In this document: positions 13,440 through 24,275 of the stretch, piece after piece
Position numbering within the stretch: position 1 is the stretch's first letter
Layout: each line of letters starts with the position of its first letter
Assembly: GCF_000002985.6 (NCBI RefSeq)
Contig: NC_003283.11
Coordinates: 9,858,001 to 9,922,000, forward strand
Direction: 5' to 3'
DNA length: 64,000 bases
Origin: Caenorhabditis elegans
Taxonomy: Eukaryota > Nematoda > Chromadorea > Rhabditida > Rhabditidae
Position numbers and translations under genes: made by a program
Notes under the pieces: model-generated
What the model was told of the DNA's origin: nothing
Database searches by the model: none
Seen by the model: the letters and a program-made list of their open reading frames with translations, nothing else

Positions 13440-16008
13440 TCTCGAATATTTCTAAAAAAATTTAACTTAGTAAAGTCACGAAGGATATGAAAATAGAAGC
13501 GTATTCTCTATACTCAAAAGCATAATGAGCGGAAACTTATTTTCTCGCTGAGACTTTTACTACAGTTGATTAATGTTTGATGAAAGTCTAGTATATCTTT
13601 TTTCAACTATTTGAACCAGGAAAGTGCGAGTTTTGCAAAAAGTTCAACAAGAAGTTTTTGTGCATTAAAACCATTTAAATAAATTTGTCAACCGTTCGAC
13701 TTGTGGAAACCTTAAGAAAAACAATTATTTTTCATTTTGAAAACTAGATATAATTGAGACTTGTATTTTTATCAAAAATACGCAATTACTGGTTACATTG
13801 AAAAGTACATCAGTTTTATTAGATATCATGAATATTTATGTAGAAACACATTTTCAAAATTTTTGAAATCGGTCGAATGTTTTAGTTCATTTTCAATAAA
13901 ACAAAGATACATATACGACTGAAGTGCAATCAATAAATTTGTTGAAACTGTTAATAAAGTAAAGGTAACGAGATGTTCTAATCAGGTTTGATCAAGTGCA
14001 AGCCATAGTCTTTAAAAATTAATAGAAATTAATAAATTGCGGGAAGGAAATTGAAAACCTTTATAATAATAATGGAAAATTACTGCTATCAGTGAAAAAG
14101 TTTGGTCACACGCAGTTTGAAGTGTTTGAAAAGAAAAAAATTATTAAATTTAAAAACTTAAATAGGTTCCGGAAATCAGAAAATTTTTCGTTGGTATGAT
14201 ATATGAAACATCAATTAAATAGACTATGACTATGTCTTGATACTTTGATTTGTCTGATTAGATATTTGATAAATTTTATTATGAAAAATATAGCTTTTGA
14301 AGATTGCAAAGTTTTCTCTTTGTCTTGGTTTTTTGATCACACTTTTTTCCCAGATTTCTCTAGAGAGGAAAAAAGACGATTTAAAATTTAATGTAAGTAG
14401 ATCTCAACAATTTGGCATAGTACAGATACATAGGTCAACATTTCTGACGTCTGAAACATTATTTATGAATTTGCTTTCAGATCAGAAACATGGGGAAAAA
14501 GTAACGAGAAATGATACTGATAGAGATGTTACCAAACCAGACAAGGAAGTTAGATAAGCAGAAACAAAAAATCAGTGGGTGCAAAATGTAAGGTTGACAG
14601 CCAGAATCGCAAAAATGATTATTTTAATTTTGAATTTTGTTTTGAGAAGGAATTTTTTTGAGAAAGTACTTAACAAATGAAATTTCCGAAAACAAGACCT
14701 CTGACTTTGCTTTTTATTTGAAGAATTCACGAGATGATTCAAAACACATGTTGTTTTGAATAATCAGAACACACAAGAAGTCAAAAAACACAAAAATATT
14801 AGAAAACAGGGATCGATGACTATGTTCACAAGCTGTTTTCATGAGTTCTAAATCTAAATCTGGACACCACCTACAAAATTATAAGTTTAGCATAATTGCA
14901 GAGATGGCGAATGCCAAGCGCAAAGATTGAAATAAATGACAAATACTATTGAAATTTAAAAAATTGAATCGTGCGATTTTTCGAAATGATAGCCACTAAA
15001 TCGCTGAAGCGAATGTAGTCTACAACTTTAAACTTTTGTTTAATAAATGTTTAATAAAACTCAAACTTTTGTTTAAGAAATACGAATTCGCAGAAAAACG
15101 TAGACTTCTTAATTTTTCAGCATTTTTCCAAATGGATTCATGATGCTTCCATTGATTCATGATGCTTCCATTGATTCATGATGCTTCCATTGAAAACCCA
15201 TTGAATAAATGAAATCACCTCTTTTTTATCTCAAAGTGTAAACAATTTCTGTCAATCAATTATTAGAGAAAAGTAATTAATAACAATTAATGTGTTTGTT
15301 TTTTATATTCAGAAATAAAGTCATTGCTTTCAGAACAACCTTCTAAACGTCAAGTAGATGCTGCTGGAAACAAAAATCTCGCTTCCCTGAAACGGACCAA
15401 AATTGCTGGTGTTAAATATTTAAATAATGAACGCATGCAACAAAATCAAAATATCAAAATATGATTTTGTTGACAGCATCAATGGATTTATTCTAAATAA
15501 TAAATTGAAAAATCACGTAAAAAACTAGAATGTTAACGGTTCCGCATCAAAATTTCAATCATTATGGTTATGGGGTTTGGCCAATTTTCTAACGCAATTT
15601 TGTCTTTCTTTAAACAAAATAAGACCAGTTAACGGACGATTTCGAAGGGAGTCTGAAAAAATGTCAGGGAAGAGAAAAATAAGTGATGTTCAAATTAAAG
15701 ATATGCTAGAAGTCTATGGTAAGCTGAGTTCAGGACTTCAGTTTCCAGAATGTACCACTCATGAGTTGATTTTAATGATATTAATACAATTGTTATCACA
15801 TCTTTGAAAAATCAGTATAACGACGAGCTATGTGAAAGTTTTGTTGGACTCAGACTTTGGTGTTTTCACTCTATAAATTGTAGAATATTTACTTATACAA
15901 ACAAATACAAATTATTTTTGAAATGAAAAAACACAAACTGTTCCGAATAATCTGCAACATACTCATAAGTAAATCCCGTCTTTTTGGTTAAACATTTTGA
16001 ATATACAG
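13440..16008. other. Intergenic with small coding-like fragments
   Basis: 2.6 kb without a confident gene. A 40-codon open stretch after a TTTCAG site (about 15334-15462, containing QPSKRQVDAAGNKN) and a short frame from ATG 15661 (MSGKRKISDVQIKDMLEVY, then a GTAAGC donor) look like two exons of a decayed or unrecognised plus-strand gene, but I could not join them. An open frame at 14297-14557 has no ATG at its start. The rest is AT-rich spacer. Confidence 0.35.
15135..15191. repeat. Three exact tandem copies of a 19-bp unit
   Basis: The unit GATTCATGATGCTTCCATT occurs three times head to tail without mismatch, in the spacer between receptor copies B and C. It is a short minisatellite, probably from recent replication slippage. 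Confidence 0.9.
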
Positions 16009-16180
16009 CTATGCGATTTGTTGCTTGAAATTATCCAGGTACTGCAGATTCTGAGTTTTTAAATGAGCAATTAATTGCATTCCGACCTGATTTCGGATCT
16101 GAAATGTTCAAGATTGTAATTGATTCATGCGTAGTTTGTTACCTGATTCATGGACTTTGATAAAACAATTATTGAGATAA

Positions 16181-16426
16181 CCAGCCGTGGACCGCACCTC
16201 CGGCGCGGCCCCGACTTCTGGGGCTGAAAACTAATTTTTCTGAAGCTACCGTAACCCTAAAGTATTCCTACCGTACCACTATTGTACCACTACAGTACCC
16301 CGACTATTTCCCACCACTAACCCCAACTCACTGTCCCTCCAGAAGCCAAAACTTCACAGACTACAAAGACTACATAGACTCCAAACTATGGACACACAGA
16401 ATAAGCGCTTTATATATAGTAAATGA
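16181..16426 (-). mobile_element. 246-bp non-autonomous Helitron-like element
   Basis: Removing exactly 246 bp restores a 65-nt exon 7 that aligns codon for codon with copy B, so the edges are fixed by homology. Read on the minus strand, the insert begins with 5'-TC and ends with CTGG-3' (CTRR). It lies between a host A and a host T with no target duplication. An imperfect GC-rich hairpin (GGCCGC...GCGGTCC) lies just upstream of the 3' end. These are the defining Helitron hallmarks. It encodes nothing and must have been moved by proteins supplied in trans. Confidence 0.85.
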
Positions 16427-16643
16427 TAGCATACAAAGGAAATGCCAAACTCACTGAAAACTTATAAGACTTATTCAACTGTCTTTTTTCACTCACGTAC
16501 CAAAGTACTGATACGGATTTAGATTTTTTGCGTGGAACATTAATATAATGTAGATTACGTTACTCATAACTATGAACATAGTTGAAACACCAGCAAACGT
16601 TTTTAGACAGTGAATTGAGCTGAAATTTTGAAGATTGAAGAAC

Positions 16644-16761
16644 ACCGTATTTTCTCTATTAGTGCTCCATGAAGCACTAATTTCCAAGAGCTTTTTGATT
16701 GCAGCACTGTTAGAGACTGCAGTACTACTGGAGACTGCAGCACTAATAGAGAATATACGGT
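16644..16761. mobile_element. Short foldback element (MITE) in intron 5 of copy C
   Basis: The ends form imperfect inverted repeats: ACCGTATTTTCTCTATTAG at the left and CTAATAGAGAATATACGGT at the right. The interior holds several GAGACTGCAG and GCAGCACT repeats. The terminal sequence resembles that of the foldback element at 60195-60419, so both probably belong to one worm MITE family. It is non-coding and absent from the matching introns of copies A and B. Confidence 0.7.
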
Positions 16762-17899
16762 ATTAACATTTTTTTAAAGGAGTACATACACCTGATATTT
16801 TGTTCAAGTTGATATCGTTTTGAAAGCGTTGAATGGTGAACTTCGTTATGTCTACAGCGCTGAAGAAAAATCAATTTTTACGGTAAAAAAAACATCCACG
16901 CGTACTTTATTTTGTTTGTAGAGGTAATGGAAGGAGATTCGGGTAGATAATTGGAACATGAAACCGACCACTGCACTTATTTGACCTACGTACGGGATAT
17001 TGGCTTGGGCTGTCTGAAAATTTTACTGTACAAATTTTTGTATAAACTGTTTGATTAAAACGTACGACACACAAATACATAACGACTCCTTCGAACTGAA
17101 CTTTCGAGTATAAAATGCAAAGTGGAATTGATGTGATAGCAAACTGGAATATTGTTTAAAACTTACTGAACTTCATGCTGACCGTTACTTGAAAAGCAAC
17201 TAGCACGTGCGGACTTTTAGGTTGCACTCAACTTATTTACACGTTTAATAAAAATCTTTAAATAAAAATCTTGACAGTCTATGTCAGATAATCAAAACAA
17301 TCAACACCCGAACACTCATACATAAAGCTTGCATTGATGGACAGCGATAAAAAATTTTTACCTGGAAAAAAACCAAACATATTCCCATTTTGACTGATTC
17401 TTTCTCATAAGTTGCTCTTCTTTTTGTTGCCAAACATCGTTCAATTATTAACGATACAGCTGTTGAATTAGTTATCCAAAGACCTGTGTTGTACATTAAC
17501 CGTAAAACAAAACACCTGAAAGTTAATAAATTTTATTTTCGAGGGCTTAACAAATAACCTATAAATATTTGGAACCATATCACACGGGTTATCTTGAGTT
17601 GTGTAATTAAACAAATCTATAGAATGCAAAAAAATTCTGGAAATAATTAGTTTTTGTCAGTGAGACCTGTAAATTTACCTTCCAGAACAGTGCAACATAA
17701 ATCCAAATAAATGAAGTTGAATTATAATTTTGAAATTAACATGAAAAAGCTTTGTATACTTCATTGACCACAATTTCCAAGTTCCCCGAATTAAAACTGG
17801 TACAGCGCAAATTGTGATAATGAGATTGAAGATTAAGGAAAAACGCAAAAATCCAGAGCTTGCAATTTCAGCCATTTTATTACAATCCACGTTGGACAT

Positions 17900-18686
17900 T
17901 TTCAGTTGCTTCTGAAAATTTTCGTGAGTAAAGTCACGCAGGCAGAAAATGCAAGAGGCGTATTTTGTATGTATGATCAAATGAGATAAAATAAGATCAT
18001 GCATGATGAGCGGAATTTTTTAATGTAATTCTCTACTATAGTCGATTAATATACATTTGCTGAAAAAGTCTAATATTTTTTGCAATTAACTATTCAGAAT
18101 AGGTAAGTGCGAATGGACCAGTACCTGTAAAATTATATTTGGATGAAAGAATCAATTTATTTCATTCTGAATCAAGTTACTGTTTATTTCTGATTAGGTT
18201 TTCAATATTAAATTTACTTTCATCAAAAAGCATGAGAAAAGTTTGATAAGTTAGATGATAGTTTTTAAAATGAGCTATAATTCTGTTTTGCAATCCCTTA
18301 AATACAATCACTTTTCTAAAAACCAATTACCTAATTTTGAGAAATATTAGAGACTTTAAAATGATTAGTATCTGCTGGAAGTATTAGAAGACGGCGATAA
18401 TGATTTCTCGACATCTATATACTGCTGTATAGATTGAGCGTGTGGTTCAGAACCTGTTAGTGTATTTAAAATAAATTACCACAGAACCATTAAATCCATT
18501 CATCAGTGTTTTCAGAAGTTAAAACCAAAAATTAACGATCGAAAATTCAATACAGAAAAAATAAATATAGTAAACATTTAAATAAAATAGAAAAGAGAAC
18601 ATATTTTGAGAACATATTCTGAAAGTGATAAGTACAATTAAACTATTATTGCAATGGAAAAGTCTTATTTCGACATTAAAAATTAA
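17900..18686. other. Intergenic between receptor copies C and D
   Basis: Nearly 800 bases of AT-rich sequence. It holds the former promoter of copy C and the 3' flank of copy D. No other element was recognised. Confidence 0.5.
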
Positions 18687-20765
18687 TTAAGAACTTTTAG
18701 AAGTTGAAATTTGTTGATTGAAATGCTCAAAGTATGTTATTTCCCCTTGCAACTTCATTTGTGATTCCAAACTTGAATGTATTTGATTATGAACCTGTCA
18801 AATAAATAAATGAACAAGAAGAACTTTTATAAAAATTCTCAACATACCGAAAAAATTTTCCTGCTAACCAAGAAAACGGTTATTATTCCGTACGATGGGA
18901 ATGCACAATTTACTGAAATATTTGCCTTATTTAACTCAATCTGTTTGGCCGACTTACATTCTTGAAGAGCTAAATAGTATTCTGGACGAAATTTTTCATT
19001 TAATATCCAACCGAATGAAGGAATTTGAATGAGAAGGAATATTGTGCTAGTGTTGGCATAAATTTTGAGGCATTGCATTGAGCTGTAATATATAAATTTT
19101 TGAAATGTTTTGCAAATTAATTTTATCAACTTTTTGTTTTGTTCCAATTGAAATCGAGTGGACAATGAAGATCTTTGCATACTTGATCGAAGGTTCTAAA
19201 ACATATATGATTTTATGGCATCTTCATAAATGATTATAAAGAACCTTATTGACATGAAAGAGGCAACCAAAGGAAATGCGTGCTAATATCTGAACCGTGA
19301 TGGCAATAATGGAATTTGCATTTGCGATTTCAGGGTGACCAGGCATGTAGATATTGCAGTACGGCATAAAAACTCCATCGAATTTCGTATTTGAATATGC
19401 AATCATTAGTGGAGCAGCAGCCAGAAATACCTGAAAGATCTGATAGTGGGACCTAAAGTTTTTCTTTTTTCTAAAGAACAGAAATAGTTCAAAAATATAT
19501 ATCGAAAAATTGGTTTTTTCTGAGCTCAATCTGTGGTGAAAACTAATGACGTTGATTTGCCGGCCCATCACTAATTCGAACAAGAAGTCAAGCTACTTTT
19601 ATTTTTTATGTCAGAAGGACATAAAAAAGTCATCTTCATAGACATTCAAATCATATTTTAAACATGAAATTTTTGAGAGAAACAAGCACAATTTTTATTG
19701 ATGTATCATATCATGTTTCGAATTATAATACTTAACTACGTCAGATTAATTACTATTGGGTACTTGTTGCTTAATAAATCTCAAATGAAAAGCTTCAATC
19801 AAAATGTACAGAATGGGATAAATGTCTACTATTGTTTTAGGTGAAAATAGATAGAGGGCATAAAACTAGGCAGACTTTTCATGAACTCAACAATTCCTCA
19901 GACATCCTGTCTACAAACAAGACTTGTGAAAATTTAACGGATATATGTATTACACTTACACACTTTGCATTTACGTGAAATAAAAATTAAAACTTACGTG
20001 GAGTGATGCAAAAAGGATTCCATACCAAATCCTCTTGTTTTCATATCTACCTTTCAAATGTGTTGCTAAGGTCCTTTCGAGTACGAGTGGTACTGCAGTG
20101 CACATGGTTACCCACATTCCAAAATTATACATCAATCGCAACGTAAAACACCTAAAAATATAATCCTCCGTATTTAAAATATTTAGCTCAAGTTTGTGAT
20201 AATTTCAACAGTATCTCTTTTCTCTGCTTCCAATTCTACACATACCTGTAAATATTTGGTATCATCGCACACGGATTCAAAAACGTGTAGTTGTACAGAT
20301 CCAATGAATGAAGCATAATTCGACCTGAGCAATGCAGCAGGAATCCGGTAAGGTGCATTTGAGCAATTATTCGAAGGTTTTTGTGAAAATTTTGAGTGTA
20401 TGCTCCTGTCCACAATTTTAACGAAGACCAACCAAACAACGGAAATCCTATTAACGCAATCGTCAGATTGAAAGCCATTGAAGTCTTGAGCGCTCTGAAA
20501 ATTTCTCATTCACTATTCGAAATTGGAATTTGAATTCGGATTTAGGTCAGTATCAATTTGATTTAAAATATTTGGGTTTTTATCATTGTTTAATTTACAG
20601 CTTCACTGGACCATTGTGATTATTAACAATTGAAAAAGAAACTCAGGAAAATTCAATTCGATGCCATGTTTTTTTTTCATTTATGGGCACTCATAACAAG
20701 AGGAAAGAGCAAAAGGCTTACGTGGAAGAAGACAGTGTGAGCATCGTTGTGCAGTTGGAATTCAT
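18687..20765 (-). CDS. Seven-TM chemoreceptor, Sra/Srab type (copy D, divergent)
   Basis: Eight exons join in phase: 20765-20722, 20494-20246, 20151-19998, 19430-19245, 19195-19131, 19082-18958, 18912-18848 and 18794-18687, about 331 residues. The start is MNSNCTTMLTLSSST. Family landmarks are present: HLTGFLLHCSGR, NPCAMIPNIYR, LMYNFGMWVTMCTAVP with ERTLATH, FQLEQNK and VNCAFPSYGI. Relative to copies A-C, exon 1 is split early, the TM1/TM2 exon is fused with the following short exon, and the fourth exon combines sequence that is split in two in the siblings. The C-terminus (YFEHFNQQIS...) is longer. It is an older paralogue at the upstream end of the cluster. The gene looks intact and the ligand is unknown. 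Confidence 0.83.
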
Positions 20766-22191
20766 GATAACAGCGGAACCGAATAACTGAAAGAAAAGAA
20801 TGAGTGAAGTGTCTAGTCTTCTGAAATAAGCAAATGATCGTTTGATTTTTTGACGTGAGTTAATAATAAATGTGATGTGAACGAAATACATACATATATT
20901 CACATTAGTCAACTCCCGGGAGAGATATTTATCTGTTGGGAACAAAGTATATATCTTCTCTATTCTATTAATACAATATGTTTTTAATACTTCAAAGGTT
21001 AACTGAATTGACAAAATCACATAAATTATTATCGCGTTCAGTAGAACAGGGAACTAATGGTTTCAAAAAAGAAAAAAACGAAACTTGAACAAAATTATGC
21101 GCTTTAACGGATGAGCAGTTTTGAAATAGTGTTAGACTTATGATAGGCTTTGGCCATTTGGTCTTAGTGAATTGAATAGTCTGTTGTTTTTGATAATTTT
21201 TGTGAGTTCGAAAAGGTATGCATGAAACATGAAATATCAAAAATTATTTTGAAAGATAAATGGTTAGGCAAGTTGACAACTTTAAAATGTTTTGCCTAAT
21301 TTTTTATTAGAGAAGCTTGAGTATAAGTGTTTTGCAACTCTGATTTACATAGGCTAAACATTTTTGTTTTGGCATTTATTTGAATTATTACTTTTCAGAA
21401 CCGTTCTATATTTAGCGTTACTTTGGTTTAGTTCCGAAAATCTTTATTGCGCCTTCTAGTTTACGATATCAGTCACTCCAGATGTCTTACCGATTCGGCA
21501 TCATTTCTTCTTTTCTGTTCTAACGTCAACAGATGTTTTCTGTTCGTTAACGGAAGTAAGTCTATCTGATAGAAACTCGCCGATATGAACCTTTCCCATT
21601 TGCCACGTCAGCTGTATTACTTGCTCTTATGTTTTATGGCCGTCTCTCTTCCGTTTCTTTTTATGATTTGATCCATGTGCTCAAAGAGATAACAAACTGA
21701 ATACAAGAAATGGGGGAGAACCGGTGTCTATGAAAGTTTCCAGTGCAGATTGCTGGTATTGAAGCTTTTTAAAATATTGCATAAAAACTGGCTCAGTTAA
21801 CATTTTTAGGACTGTTGCAAGGATAAATTATCGATAGATAAAAAATAGCCTATTTGTCATTATTTTTGGAGCACTGTGTCTGCATAGTATAATGATAGCT
21901 ACATATCAATCAATATTATACCTCCAGAGTATGGTGCATTGTGATGTTTGGAGAATACTAGTATACTATGGGCAATTTGAAAGCAGAACATTAAAATTTT
22001 TAGTATACTTTTATTCCAAGTATACAAAACGTGTTTCTTAAACTAATATCATAAAATCAAAGAATTGTTTGGAATAAGGCGGATCCAATATATGGGCGTG
22101 GCCACGAGGTTTAATGCATCATGAAGACAATTCTTTTCAGTCATTCAAGACAGTCGGCTCAACAGCTCACATCATTCCTTCTCTCCACATA
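20766..22191. other. Divergent intergenic region
   Basis: About 1.4 kb between the start of receptor copy D (minus) and the membrane protein at 22192 (plus), so it carries promoters for both. No exon, RNA gene or repeat could be supported. Confidence 0.5.
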
Positions 22192-23078
22192 ATGTCTTCT
22201 ATTACAGTATTCTCTGTTATTCTTATTTTAACCATCTTTCCTTTGGTTTTCACTTCCGGTCACTTGCGTCTAGAGTTTACGTCTTCTGAGAATAAGTTCT
22301 TAAGACTTATCACAGATTATAGTAACGAGACTTTACAATTGACAATGGGAGAAAAGAAAACTTCAAGTTTTCATCCAACAAACGAGCAAGATACTATCAG
22401 AATTGGCTTGTCAACTCTAAATCGTGATCCTGTTTTCTACAAGTTCAAACTTGAAAATACTGGACAGCATCTCCGAAACATTTTCGACCAAGATGATGTT
22501 GTCGTGTTCATCCAGTCAGTTTTTGAGTGCGACGAAGGATTTTTCGGATCGAAATGCCTACTCAAAAAAGCTCCAAGCACTTCGACGATTGCTTCTAAAA
22601 TGACTTCAACAACTACAATGACAACTACAACAACAACAATCACTACTTCAACGGAATCTGAAAAACAAGCATCATCGAAAGGAGCTGGTTTATCAATGGG
22701 TCTTGAACATTATAACAGGTAATTTTAATTTTGAACTTCTGGTTGACTAAACTAAAGTATCAAAAAGATGTCGTTTTTTAATGTCATTTTCACCTTTTAT
22801 AAACTATTATTTCCAGCATCATCATCGTTGTGCTAGTGATCATCATCATAACACTTCTCATTCTAATTGCCGTTTTCGCTGTTCTCCTCTTTTCGTCTCG
22901 CTCACAAAATCAACACATCATTATTGCTGGCAGAAAATCCGCATCTAAATGCAAGAAACTTGACTTTGAGGGATTCGAAGGAAAGAGTTTTGAACGTTCA
23001 AATGATTTTCAATATGAGGAGCCACGTTACACAGCAGCACCATTTGGATCATTTTTCAGCAAGCAATCGGAATATTAG
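22192..23078 (+). CDS. Small type I membrane protein with a partial DSL-like motif
   Basis: Two exons, 22192-22718 and 22817-23078, joined in phase, give about 262 residues. A signal peptide (MSSITVFSVILILTIFPLVF) is followed by about 100 residues of soluble sequence ending in FECDEGFFGSKC. This resembles the opening C-D-E-x-Y-Y-G-x-x-C of the DSL domain of Notch ligands. The rest of a DSL domain and any EGF repeats are missing. A Thr-rich, probably O-glycosylated stalk follows, then one strongly hydrophobic TM helix encoded at the start of exon 2 and a cytoplasmic tail of about 60 residues. The earlier in-frame ATG at 22114 would bury the signal peptide, so 22192 is preferred. It is possibly a degenerate DSL ligand relative; the function is unknown. 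Confidence 0.75.
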
Positions 23079-23407
23079 AATGGCAATTTTTACGTTCAAA
23101 TTTTTAAATGTTTCAATTTTTATTTTGACAACTTACTTTGTAATTATTAATGATTTCTTGTTTAATAAATTGATTTGAGCCTAACTTTTTGGTTTTGGCG
23201 CTTGTCGAATTTTTTAAAAACTATTTTGTTCCTTTCCTCTCTGAAACAGACTATAAGTTACAAATATAATCGTTTATTTGTTGAATAAAATGAATGGGAA
23301 TAGAAATAGCATTGTCTCCAAAAAACCGTGTCCTGAAAATCGGGTCTCGTGTCTCGTCAACCAATAAATATTTTGATGTCCATGAAAATACTTGTTCCGT
23401 TAACACG

Positions 23408-23519
23408 AGAGTTACGTTCACCTTCACTTCCGTTTTAAGATAAACTCGCACATGTGTTCTTTTTGCTATCCATCCATTTCACCTCCCATCTGGGCAAGGT
23501 GTGAAAACGTGCCAGAATA
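23408..23519 (+). repeat. Diverged direct duplication, copy 1
   Basis: About 112 bp that align with 23906-24016. The best-kept core is GGGCAAGGTGTGAAAACGTG at about 23492-23511, followed by CCA in both copies. The left part shares GAGTTAC, TTCAC and TTCACTTCCGTTT in the same order and spacing. It is non-coding as far as I can see. Confidence 0.75.
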
Positions 23520-23905
23520 CATCTCATTTTGATGACAATTGAAATCAAAACCTATCCGCAATTGCCGTTTCATAAATATTCGAATTGTTCTTGACTAATT
23601 TTAATTGTGTTTATATTAACTTTTTCCAGGCAGTATTTACCGGTTTTACTATGTAGTTCAAGTTTTATTTTTGCAACAATGATTCTGGGACAAAGCCATT
23701 TTCCTGGGTGTCTAATGTAACACATCTTTTCGGTTAATGGGCTAACGGGAAGTTTTTAAAGCATAAAATTTTCGGTCAGTTAAAGTGTTGTATTGACTCA
23801 GAAAAATTGCAGCAATGGTCAGCAAACAAGAAATACTGCTCTCACATGTCTTCAACAAGTAAATGCTTAGATTCTAACAAATATTTCTTCGTTAGGATTT
23901 TCGAA

Positions 23906-24016
23906 GAGTTACATTCACTTTCACTTCCGTTTGAGAACATTGCTCTCACATATTCTTTTTTCGCAAAATACACTCTACCTCCACGTGGGCAAGGTGTGAA
24001 AACGTGCCAAAACATC
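23906..24016 (+). repeat. Diverged direct duplication, copy 2
   Basis: Second copy of the unit at 23408-23519, starting about 500 bp downstream in the same orientation, with the same conserved core next to CCA. The spacing and colinearity indicate an old local duplication, and the core may be under selection. Confidence 0.75.
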
Positions 24017-24275
24017 CACTGTAGGCAACAATTGGACCGAGTAGGATACTTTTTATTTGTTGAAAAAATAATAGAGATGACGAGTATAACCCGTGCTGTA
24101 AAATTGATTCACAGTTCACCAAAAGTAAGAATGAAATACAATATGATGGAGACTATAAAATGAGTACTAAAATTTTAAAATCTAAGAAATGTTATGGCAT
24201 TTTTCGTTGAAGTGTCTCCTTTTTCTCGATGGTCCTTCTGGACTTCGTGACATAGTGAGCTAAATAAACACTAAT

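Larger units (their letters stand above)
16009..17899 (-). pseudogene. Sra/Srab-type chemoreceptor pseudogene (copy C)
   Basis: A close paralogue of copy B with the same exon plan: 17899-17679, 17636-17559, 17515-17362, 17143-17066, 17013-16792, 16619-16501, 16453-16143 and 16098-16009. Exons 1-4 and the last exon are open. Exon 5 is 222 nt where 224 (B) or 221 (A) keep frame, so it shifts and reaches a TAG shortly after the KVRVDV segment. Exon 6 has lost four codons at its 3' end and uses a shifted donor. Exon 7 should be 65 nt but is 311, because 246 bp of Helitron-like DNA is inserted. A foldback element sits in intron 5. The ERW of the siblings is ERC here. A non-functional relic is very likely unless the reference strain differs from wild isolates. 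Confidence 0.85.
23079..24275. other. Intergenic region holding an internal duplication
   Basis: 1.2 kb between two convergent genes (the membrane protein ends at 23078 and the calpain at 24276). It contains the two diverged direct copies annotated separately. The open frame at 23807-24163 (about 118 codons, not ATG-supported by splicing context) spans the second copy and has no recognisable domain, so I do not call it a gene. Confidence 0.5.

Noticed and set aside
14297..14557. Signal-peptide-like 86-codon frame
   Set aside because: It begins with TTG right after a stop, has no ATG before the middle, and its splice sites do not keep phase.
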